Assembly: GCF_011758655.1 (NCBI RefSeq)
Contig: NZ_JAAMPA010000001.1
Span: 3,286,001 to 3,350,000 of the forward strand
Source of the DNA: Modestobacter marinus
GTDB lineage: Bacteria > Actinomycetota > Actinomycetes > Mycobacteriales > Geodermatophilaceae
Reading direction: 5' to 3'
Length of the DNA stretch: 64,000 bases
The number at the start of each line of letters is the position of its first letter. Positions within the stretch are counted from its first letter, which is position 1. A program made the translations under genes and the position numbers. Under the pieces are notes generated by a model that saw only the letters and a list, made by a program, of their open reading frames with translations, was not told the DNA's origin and did not search any database. Positions 18,701 to 25,212 of this stretch are shown here, piece after piece.

Positions 18701-20287
18701 TCAGCCCTCCACGATGGTCGCGTCGGCCCGCATCGTCCGGTTCCCGGGCGGGACGTCGGTCCGGACGAACAGCAGCGGCGTCTCGGCGATCGGCATCGCC
18801 CGCACCCGCTCCCGCCGCGACTCGGCCAGCCGGACGACGTCGTCGTAGCCGTCCTGGGTGGCCAGCCGCGCCGTCACCGCCCGGTAGTAGTCCTGCAGTT
18901 CGGCGTCGAAGGACGCCTGGAAGTCCTCGCCGACCGCCCACCGCGCCGCGAACTCCCGCTCCGGGCTGCCCGCCGGGGTGTCCGCCGCGGCGGCGGCGAC
19001 CGCGTCGCCCATCTCCTGGGAGAAGCTGCTTCCCCCGTCGGTCACGACCGCCCGCGCCGGCACGTGCGCGAGCAGGGCCTCCCGGCGGGCCGAGAAGACC
19101 GGGTTGGGGAAGTCGGTCATCAGCAGGCAGGCGGCCAGCCGGCGGGTCAGCAGGCCGGTGGCGAGGGCCTGCTCCAGCACGGCCCGGTCCTCGAAGGCCC
19201 GCTCCGGGACGGCGAAGGCGAAGTGCGTGTCGCCGGCGCGCTCGAAGCCCCGCCCGTCGGTCACCCGCATCCGGGTGGCGGTCAGGTTGGCCGCGTAGAC
19301 CTCGCCGGAGACGGCGAACGGCGGCGGTTCCCGCAGCCCCAGCACCTCGGTCAGCCCCTCGGAGTCGACGAAGAAGGTCTGCGGCAGGTCGACGACACCG
19401 GCGGCGACGGCGGCCCGCCCCTCGGTGTGGCTGCTGATGACGTTGACGCTCGGGGTGCCGAGCACCTGCACCATGACCCGGCCGGGGTCCTCGACCACGC
19501 CGCCGTCGGCGAGCAGCTGCTGGAACCGGGTCCGGGTCCACCGCAGGATGCCGGGCTTGGCGACCGCCACCTCGCAGGTGAGCGCACCGCGGGGGTCCCG
19601 GCCGGTGACCCAGGGGTGGTCGACCAGCGGCGGGTCACGGGGCAGCACCGACGGCAGGATGTTGGCCGCCTGCGAGTGCCAGTGCAGCCACGGGAAGCGC
19701 AGCTCCTTCATCACGAAGTTGCCGCTGAGATGGCTCTCGAACGGGCCCTTGCCCTGGGTGGGCGGGCGCAGCGCGTGCCGGGAGTTGCCCGCGAACACCC
19801 AGGCCGACGTCGACCCCACGGTCTGGAAGTAGTTGAAGCCGCCGGTCCGCTGGTCCCAGGCCATCAGCTCGACGTCGCCCTCGTCCGGGTGGAAGGCACT
19901 GACGAGGACCTCCGCCCCGTCGGGCCCGGCGCCGCGGGTGGCCAGGAAGCGCAACCGGCGCTCGACCGAGGCGGTCGCCTCGCTCATCGGGATCTGGCTG
20001 CCCTCACCGACCAGGAAGAAGAAGCCCTGCCGCAGCGGGTCATCCGCCGGGGTGGCCCGGTCCAGCTCGTCGAGGACCTCGCCGGCCGTCCGCGGGAAGA
20101 CGCCGCGCAGCAGCAGCAGGGTCGAGAAGGGGTCCGCCAGCTCGCCGGCGGCCTCCTCGGGGGTGAGCACGCGGACGGCGTCGTCCTCGCCGACGACGAA
20201 GCGGTGCACGGCGCCGGGCCGCAGCGACCCGGGCGGCAGTCGCCGGAAGGCGGCGCAGCTGGTGTCAGGGGGAGCGGGGGAGCCCAT
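18701..20287 (-). CDS. unknown 528-aa protein of the peroxidase island
   Basis: A 528-residue protein with no family that I recognise. Notable stretches are FNYFQTVGSTSAWVFAGNSR, a His/Trp-rich block FVMKELRFPWLHWHSQAANI near residues 190-210 that could bind a metal or cofactor, SVNVISSHTEGR, and RRLAACLLMTDFPNPVFSAR. No signal peptide or membrane helix is visible. ATG 20287 has GGAGG eight bases upstream. It lies between the Gmad2-LysM gene (33 bases upstream) and the 332-aa gene (three bases downstream), so it is part of a leftward four-gene operon led by the lipase-like gene. Function unknown. Confidence 0.75.
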   Translation of the reverse strand: MGSPAPPDTSCAAFRRLPPGSLRPGAVHRFVVGEDDAVRVLTPEEAAGELADPFSTLLLLRGVFPRTAGEVLDELDRATPADDPLRQGFFFLVGEGSQIPMSEATASVERRLRFLATRGAGPDGAEVLVSAFHPDEGDVELMAWDQRTGGFNYFQTVGSTSAWVFAGNSRHALRPPTQGKGPFESHLSGNFVMKELRFPWLHWHSQAANILPSVLPRDPPLVDHPWVTGRDPRGALTCEVAVAKPGILRWTRTRFQQLLADGGVVEDPGRVMVQVLGTPSVNVISSHTEGRAAVAAGVVDLPQTFFVDSEGLTEVLGLREPPPFAVSGEVYAANLTATRMRVTDGRGFERAGDTHFAFAVPERAFEDRAVLEQALATGLLTRRLAACLLMTDFPNPVFSARREALLAHVPARAVVTDGGSSFSQEMGDAVAAAAADTPAGSPEREFAARWAVGEDFQASFDAELQDYYRAVTARLATQDGYDDVVRLAESRRERVRAMPIAETPLLFVRTDVPPGNRTMRADATIVEG

Positions 20288-20319
20288 GGCGCTGCCTCCA
20301 GGTGGCCGCCGACCGGTGG

Positions 20320-20814
20320 TCAGAACAGGGGGACCCGGAGGACCTGCCCGGGGAAGATGAGGTCCGGGTCCATCAGGGTGTCCCGGTTGGCCTCGAACAC
20401 GTCGGCGACGGAGGTGCCCTGGCCCTCGTCCCGGGCGATCGCCGAGAGGGTGTCACCGGGCACGACCTCGTACAGCCGCCAGCCCTGCATGCCGGTGAAG
20501 AGGGTGACCCTCACCTGGTTCAGGTCGGTGCCCGGCGGGTTCTCCCCGGACGCGTCGTCACCGAAGACCTGGAGCAGCGCGTGCTCGCCCCGGGCGTCCA
20601 CCCCGGCCGGCAGCTCGACCTCGAGGGCGAAGTCGTCCACGACGCCCATCGAGCCGACGCCGGGCACCAGCCCCTCGCCCAGCGGCGCGCCGCCGGCGCC
20701 GAGCAGCCGCCAGGAGACGGTCGCCTCGAAGCCGGAGCCGAAGCCGGCCAGGGCGAACCGGGCGGCCACCACGTCGTGCTCCCGGGGTTGCCGCACCTCG
20801 ATCAGACGGACCAC
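20320..20814 (-). CDS. Gmad2-like domain plus LysM protein
   Basis: A 164-residue protein. The first 95 or so residues (VRLIEVRQPREHDVVAARF, FEATVSWRLLGAGGAPLGEG, FALEVELP) follow the beta-sandwich pattern of Gmad2 immunoglobulin-like domains. The last 50 (YEVVPGDTLSAIARDEG, ANRDTLMDPDLIFPGQVLRV) are a LysM domain, which binds N-acetylglucosamine polymers such as peptidoglycan. No signal peptide is seen. GTG 20814 is chosen because a perfect AGGAGG lies six bases upstream; an in-frame GTG at 20907 would add 31 acidic, repetitive residues and has no clear site. It lies between the lipase-like gene and the 528-aa gene in one operon and may tether or dock the island proteins (inference). Confidence 0.75.
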   Translation of the reverse strand: MVRLIEVRQPREHDVVAARFALAGFGSGFEATVSWRLLGAGGAPLGEGLVPGVGSMGVVDDFALEVELPAGVDARGEHALLQVFGDDASGENPPGTDLNQVRVTLFTGMQGWRLYEVVPGDTLSAIARDEGQGTSVADVFEANRDTLMDPDLIFPGQVLRVPLF

Positions 20815-20827
20815 CGTCCACCTCCTC

Positions 20828-20893
20828 GTCCTCGGCGTCGCCACCTCGTCTTCGGCGTCGCCACTTGGGTCCTCGTCGTCGCCACCAGGGTCC
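20828..20893. repeat. three imperfect ~21-bp tandem units
   Basis: Three units of the form GTCNTCGNCGTCGCCACNN lie head to tail just upstream of the Gmad2-LysM start. They would encode an acidic extension if the longer start at 20907 were used. No spacers, so not a CRISPR. Confidence 0.55.
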
Positions 20894-20925
20894 GGCGGCT
20901 GCGTCACCGGGTCGTCACCCGGACG

Positions 20926-22434
20926 TCATCCGGCGGGTCGCACGGTGAGCACCACGGCCGCCCGGGGGCCGAGGAACGCCCCGCCCGTGGGCAGCGGCAC
21001 CTCGGCGCGCCACGAGTCGGCGGCCGGGTCCAGGTCGGTCAGCGGGTCCCCGGCCGCCTGGTAGGCCCGCAGCGGGACGGTGATCCGGGAGCCCCACTCG
21101 GCCCAGGCGGCCAGGCCGCCGTCGGGCCGCTGCTCGACGTCGACGACGAGGTGGTCCTCGAAGTCGAGGCTGCCCTCGGTGTGGTCGGCCCAGGAGAAGA
21201 TGCGGTGGTCCTCCCGCAGCGACAGCAGCCGCAGCGAGATCGTGTACCGCATGCGGGGCGTGCTGCGGGCGGCGCGGCTCCACAGGTAGGTGGTGATCAG
21301 CGGTACCGGGCGGTCCGCGGGGTCGTCGGGCGCGGGCAGCTCGATGAGGATCGGGCAGTGGTGCGCGGCCTTCTGGGCGTGCAGCAGCACCGGGAGGCCG
21401 CGCACCGAGACCCAGGCCTCCGCCTGCCAGGTCAGCTCCTCGTCGCAGGGCAGGCGCAGGCCCACCAGGTCGGCGGTCACCCGCACGTCCCCGAACAGGA
21501 AGCGCACCAGGTTCTGGTAGCCCTCCTCGGAGTTCACCAGCCCGAACCGGCCGCTGTGGCTGCGGTGGACGTGCGCGGAGTTGGCCCCGGTCACCAGCGC
21601 GTTGGCCACCTGCACCAGGCCGTCGCTCTTCACGCCGACGACGCGGGCGGAGAGCCCGTGCGCCGCGGCGTAGTCGCCCGCGTTGGTGCCGATCAGGCAG
21701 AAGATGCGCTCGGCCGGGAAGTTGTCCTCGTCGGGGTTGTCCCGCGGGTCCCAGTCGTCGGGCACCCGGGCCTGCCGGCGGTCGGTGGGCGTGAGGTACT
21801 CGTACATCCGTTCCCGGCCGAAGATGTCGCCGCCGCCGATGCCGAACTCGTCCCGCAGCGCCTCGAGCAGCCCGAAACCGACCTCGAACTCGATCCCGCC
21901 GTGCGGGGTGCCGTAGGTGAACAGCCGGTCCACCAGGTCCCGGGCCCGGACGCCGGTCCGGCGGTCGGGGACCACCCGCTGGACCATCGAGCGGCAGATC
22001 AGCCCGCCCATCGAGTGGGCGACCAGGTGCACCCGCGGCGCCCCGGTCTTGGCCAGCACCTGCTCCACCAGCCGGAGCAGGTCCTCGGCCGCCTCCTCGA
22101 TGGAGAACGGCTGCGGGCGCGGCGCCGCCCAGGTCGTGGCGGACCGGTCGTAGAAGCGGTGGACCCACAGGGACGCCGGGGCCAGCGACCCGTCCGGCTG
22201 GCTCTGCAGGAAGGCCTCCTGCCCGCCGTCGACGTGCAGCCGGTAGCCCATCTCGCCGAGCAGCCTCAGCAGCGGCCCCTCGAACTGGTAGAACACCGGG
22301 TCCCCGGCGCCGCCGATCCGCACGTGCGTGGAACCGAGGTTGAACCCGTAGAGCGGGTCGTCGACGGCCTTGTCGATGCCGGAGGTCTCCCCGGCGAAGC
22401 CGCGGACGTAGATGATCGGCAGGGTCCCGGGCAC
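20926..22434 (-). CDS. lipase/esterase-like alpha/beta hydrolase
   Basis: A 502-residue serine hydrolase. The nucleophile elbow AHSMGG (in VHLVAHSMGGLICRSM) and the oxyanion strand IIYVRGFAGE are clear. GVKSDGLVQ and AHVHRSHSGRFG are candidates for the acid and histidine of the triad. The arrangement resembles PGAP1-like and other actinobacterial lipases. The last 170 residues form an extra beta-rich domain (LLSLREDHRIFSWADHTEGS). GTG 22434 is preferred since GGAGG lies six bases upstream; the longer open frame has a poor start. It is the first gene of the leftward operon with the LysM, 528-aa and 332-aa genes. No signal peptide is evident, so an intracellular or non-classical substrate is likely. 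Confidence 0.8.
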   Translation of the reverse strand: MPGTLPIIYVRGFAGETSGIDKAVDDPLYGFNLGSTHVRIGGAGDPVFYQFEGPLLRLLGEMGYRLHVDGGQEAFLQSQPDGSLAPASLWVHRFYDRSATTWAAPRPQPFSIEEAAEDLLRLVEQVLAKTGAPRVHLVAHSMGGLICRSMVQRVVPDRRTGVRARDLVDRLFTYGTPHGGIEFEVGFGLLEALRDEFGIGGGDIFGRERMYEYLTPTDRRQARVPDDWDPRDNPDEDNFPAERIFCLIGTNAGDYAAAHGLSARVVGVKSDGLVQVANALVTGANSAHVHRSHSGRFGLVNSEEGYQNLVRFLFGDVRVTADLVGLRLPCDEELTWQAEAWVSVRGLPVLLHAQKAAHHCPILIELPAPDDPADRPVPLITTYLWSRAARSTPRMRYTISLRLLSLREDHRIFSWADHTEGSLDFEDHLVVDVEQRPDGGLAAWAEWGSRITVPLRAYQAAGDPLTDLDPAADSWRAEVPLPTGGAFLGPRAAVVLTVRPAG

Positions 22435-22605
22435 CGCGCACCTCCGGTCAGCCGGGCGCCGCCGCGCGGAGCACGCGGGACGGTCGGCACGGCTGCCGCC
22501 ATGCTCGGTCCCCGCCGTCACCGGTGCGTCACGTCCGGCGGGACCCTGGTGGGACGTCGACGCTGCCGCCCACCACGTGGCCGGCCGCCGCCGGTGCCGT
22601 GCGGA

Positions 22606-23241
22606 CTAGAGGCCCAGCGCCACACCGGCGCCGAGGCCGACCAGGGAGACGCTGAGCAGCCGGTCCAGCCAGCGGTCGACGACCGGACGGCGCAGCCAGG
22701 TCACGCCCGCGTCCGCCAGCCGGGCGAGCAGGACCAGCCAGCCGAGGGCGACGGCGACGTCGATCGCGCACAGCAGCAGCGAGTACGGCAGCACCGATCG
22801 GCCGGCGGGGACGAACTGGGGCAGCACCGCGAGGTAGAACAGGCCGATCCGCGGGTTCAACAGGTCGCTGACCAGCCCCGTCGCGAACGCCCACCGGAGC
22901 CCCGACCGGCGAGCCGTGCCCGGCCCGGCACCGGTGCACCGCGCGCCGTCCCGGCGGGGGAGCCGGAGCAGGGCGGTCAGGCCGAGGCCGACCAGGTAGG
23001 CCGCGCCCGCCAGGCGCAGCACGTCGTAGGCCCCGGGCGACCGGGCGACCAGCGCGGCGAGGCCGAGCGCGGTGGCGCCGCCCCAGACGAGCGAGCCGGT
23101 CGCCGCGCCCACGGCGGTCGCGGTGCCGGACCGGCGGCCGTCCCGCACCGCGGTGCGCAGCACCAGGACGTCGTCCGGCCCCGGGGACAGCGTCAGCGCG
23201 ACGGTCAGCAGGAGGAAGACGAGCAGGCTGCTCTCGGCCAC
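22606..23241 (-). CDS. LysE/RhtB-family exporter
   Basis: A 211-residue inner-membrane protein of about six helices from the LysE translocator family, which exports amino acids or similar small molecules. The N-terminal signature LTLSPGPDDVLVLRTAVRDG and the mid-protein GLVSDLLNPRIGLFYLAVLPQF are typical. GTG 23241 has GGAGGAG upstream and is preferred over a GTG six codons earlier. It lies 103 bases after the DoxX-like gene on the same strand. Substrate unknown. Confidence 0.85.
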   Translation of the reverse strand: MAESSLLVFLLLTVALTLSPGPDDVLVLRTAVRDGRRSGTATAVGAATGSLVWGGATALGLAALVARSPGAYDVLRLAGAAYLVGLGLTALLRLPRRDGARCTGAGPGTARRSGLRWAFATGLVSDLLNPRIGLFYLAVLPQFVPAGRSVLPYSLLLCAIDVAVALGWLVLLARLADAGVTWLRRPVVDRWLDRLLSVSLVGLGAGVALGL

Positions 23242-23344
23242 GGTGTCAGCTCCTCCCACGGTGGCGGGCCGGTGGACTCCCGCCGCGGCGGGACACGGGA
23301 GGGCGGACCCGGGCCCGGCCGGGGTCCGCCCTGGTGGGTGCGGG

Positions 23345-23914
23345 TCAGGCGCGCGGGACGGCCCGCCCGCCCGGGCGGGCGCCGTCGGCGTACCGGCCGA
23401 CCAGCACGAGCGCGGCGCTGATCAGCACGACGTTCTTGAGCACGAACTCCCCGTCGGCGGTCAGCAGCAGCGGGTTGCCGTCGGTGACCATCAGCTCCGG
23501 TGCCATGGCGAACGCCAGGAAGGTGCCCGTCAGGTGGGCGGCGAGCGCGAGCAGCGTGAGCCGGGGGGCGAGGCCGAGTGCCACGGCGACGCCGAGCGCG
23601 ACCTCGCCCAGACCGAGGGCCGGCACGCTGACCGCCGGGCTCACGAACGGCAGGGTCGCGGCGATGAGCCCCTCCACGGGCGTGGCCCCGGCGAGCTTGA
23701 GCCCGCCGAACCACACGAAGACCACCGCCAGGGACCACCGCAGCGCCATCGGCCCGCGGCGCCGGCAGGCGTCGGCGACGCCGCCCAGGACGGCGTCGGC
23801 CTGCCCGACGGCCCGGGGGACCAGCCGGGCCGGGGTGGCGGCCGGTGCGGTCGCGGCCGCGTCGGGCGGGGACCAGTGGGTGCGCTCAGCCGGTGGTGCC
23901 TGCGTGGGGTGCAT
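23345..23914 (-). CDS. DoxX/YkgB-like membrane protein
   Basis: A 189-residue protein with a 50-residue polar N-terminus and four membrane helices (LRWSLAVVFVWFGGLKLAG, VPALGLGEVALGVAVALGLA, LTLLALAAHLTGTFLAFAM, FVLKNVVLISAALVLVGRYA). The WFGGLK and VLKNVVL motifs fit the DoxX/DUF417 group, which is linked to redox stress in several actinobacteria. ATG 23914 follows GAGGAG. It diverges from the ECF-like sigma gene, and a GGGTAT box (23989-23994) faces it. Confidence 0.8.
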   Translation of the reverse strand: MHPTQAPPAERTHWSPPDAAATAPAATPARLVPRAVGQADAVLGGVADACRRRGPMALRWSLAVVFVWFGGLKLAGATPVEGLIAATLPFVSPAVSVPALGLGEVALGVAVALGLAPRLTLLALAAHLTGTFLAFAMAPELMVTDGNPLLLTADGEFVLKNVVLISAALVLVGRYADGARPGGRAVPRA

Positions 23915-23988
23915 GGTCGTCTCCTCGTCCGGTCGGGACGGCGCCGGAGGGCGTCGGCAGCCGGGAAGAGGGCACCGGGCCGACACTG

Positions 23989-23994
23989 ATACCC
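23989..23994 (-). promoter_or_regulatory. GGGTAT stress-type -10 box before the DoxX gene
   Basis: On the minus strand GGGTATC lies 75 bases before the DoxX ATG. GGGTAT/C is the -10 element of SigF/SigB-type factors. No clear -35 (GNNT) was found at 14-16 bases. Confidence 0.35.
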
Positions 23995-24027
23995 GGTGGT
24001 CCGGACCGTCCACGGGCCCGCGCTGAT

Positions 24028-24033
24028 CGGTAT
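24028..24033 (+). promoter_or_regulatory. CGGTAT box before the ECF-like sigma gene
   Basis: CGGTATCTTC lies 83 bases before the chosen start of the sigma gene, facing it. It is one of a set of GTATC boxes in this region. Confidence 0.3.
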
Positions 24034-24115
24034 CTTCGGCGGTGCAGCCGCCTCTTGACCCGTGTGGACGGGGTGCTCGGCCCGTCCCGCGCAGTGCGTG
24101 CCTCGATCCGAGGAG

Positions 24116-24754
24116 GTGGGTGGCACGGACGCCGACACCGACACCGACGTGGCCGCGCTCGTGGCGGCCGCCGCACGCGGGGAGCAGGCCGGGTGGAACG
24201 GCCTGGTCGACCGCTACCTGCCGCTGGTCCGCTCGGTCACCCGCGCGTACCGGCTTCCCGACCGGGACGCCGAGGACGTCGGCCAGACGGTCTGGCTCCG
24301 GCTGGTGGAGCACCTGGCGAGCATCCGCGAACCCCGCGCCCTGCCGAAGTGGATCATGACGACGGCGAAGCACGAGAGCCTCCGGGTGATCGGCTCGACG
24401 CGGCGGGCCGTCGCCCTCGACCCGCTGCCGGAACCGCACGACGCCGGCGAGCGGGTCGACGTCGACGCCGAGCTGCTGCGGGCCGAGCGCCAGCAGGCCC
24501 TGCGGGACGGCCTGGCCGAGCTGCCCGCCGCGCAGCGGGAACTGCTCCTGCTGCTCGTCGCGGACCCGCCGGTCAGCTACCGGGAGATCAGCGAGCGGCT
24601 CGGCATGCCGGTCGGCAGCATCGGGCCCACCCGGGCCCGCTGCCTCGCCCGGCTGCGCGCCACCGGAGCGCTGCGCGCGTTCCTCCAGGACGACCCAGCT
24701 GACCACCCAGGAGGTGGACGAGATGAACCACGCGTCGTGGCACGACGACGATGA
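24116..24754 (+). CDS. ECF-like RNA polymerase sigma factor
   Basis: An approximately 212-residue sigma-70 protein with only regions 2 and 4. Region 2 is YLPLVRSVTRAYRLP, DAEDVGQTVWLRLVEHL and PKWIMTTAKHESLRVI; region 4 is LPAAQRELLLLLVADPPVSY and ISERLGMPVGSIGPTRARCL. No anti-sigma gene sits beside it. The start is uncertain. AGGAGG (24111-24116) is ideally placed for an ACG at 24125, while GTG 24116 overlaps it and GTG 24098 or 24062 lack sites. The 3' end overlaps the next gene by 32 bases. Neighbours are the CHAT and subtilisin-like proteases, and I recall similar sigma-CHAT-S8 groupings in other actinobacteria, so it may control that module. Confidence 0.82.
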   Translation: MGGTDADTDTDVAALVAAAARGEQAGWNGLVDRYLPLVRSVTRAYRLPDRDAEDVGQTVWLRLVEHLASIREPRALPKWIMTTAKHESLRVIGSTRRAVALDPLPEPHDAGERVDVDAELLRAERQQALRDGLAELPAAQRELLLLLVADPPVSYREISERLGMPVGSIGPTRARCLARLRATGALRAFLQDDPADHPGGGRDEPRVVARRR

Positions 24755-25199
24755 CGAGCTCCTCGCCGAGCTCCGGGCGGCGCTGACCGGCCCGGGACCG
24801 GCGCCGCAGGCCACGGTGGACGCCGCGCGCGGGGCCTTCGCCTGGCGGGACGTCGACCGGGAGCTGGAGCTGCTGGTCCTCACGCACGACTCCTCGCAGG
24901 ACGGCGTCCTGGTCCGGGACGCCGCACCGGCCGGCCCCCGCACCCTCGTGTTCGAGGGCACCGACCTGTCCGTCGAGGTCGAACTCGAGGTCGAGGGGGA
25001 GGGGCCCGGGGAGATCGTCGGCCAGCTCATCCCGCCGCAGCCCGGCTCGGTGGTGCTGACGGCTGGTGGAGGCGTCGTCGTCGAGGTGGACGCCGATCCA
25101 CGGGGCTGCTTCCGCCTGCCCCTGCCCGACCGCGGGCCGTTCCGGCTGACCTGCCGGACGCCAGGGGCCGGCGTGACCACCGAGTGGCTGCCGTTGTAG
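24723..25199 (+). CDS. unknown 158-aa protein coupled to the sigma factor
   Basis: A 158-residue acidic protein without signal peptide or membrane helix. The N-terminus (WHDDDDELLAELRAAL) is helical. The rest is beta-rich, with FEGTDLSVEVELEVEG, IPPQPGSVVLT and GCFRLPLPDRGPFRLTC, like a carboxypeptidase-regulatory or small Ig-type domain. ATG 24723 follows AGGAGG eight bases upstream and overlaps the sigma gene, so they are co-expressed. It could be a sigma-associated sensor or adaptor; no known family was recognised. Confidence 0.7.
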   Translation: MNHASWHDDDDELLAELRAALTGPGPAPQATVDAARGAFAWRDVDRELELLVLTHDSSQDGVLVRDAAPAGPRTLVFEGTDLSVEVELEVEGEGPGEIVGQLIPPQPGSVVLTAGGGVVVEVDADPRGCFRLPLPDRGPFRLTCRTPGAGVTTEWLPL

Positions 25200-25212
25200 C
25201 GGCAGCCTCCCG

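Noticed and set aside
20828..20893. Tandem 21-bp units considered as a CRISPR start.
   Set aside because: Units are adjacent without spacers, imperfect and only three; no cas genes nearby.
17486..21064. Very long open reading frame on the plus strand (over 1100 codons) across the leftward island operon.
   Set aside because: Its product is Arg/Gly/Pro-rich low-complexity with no domain, the usual antisense shadow in high-GC DNA. The minus-strand genes have clear domains and ribosome sites.
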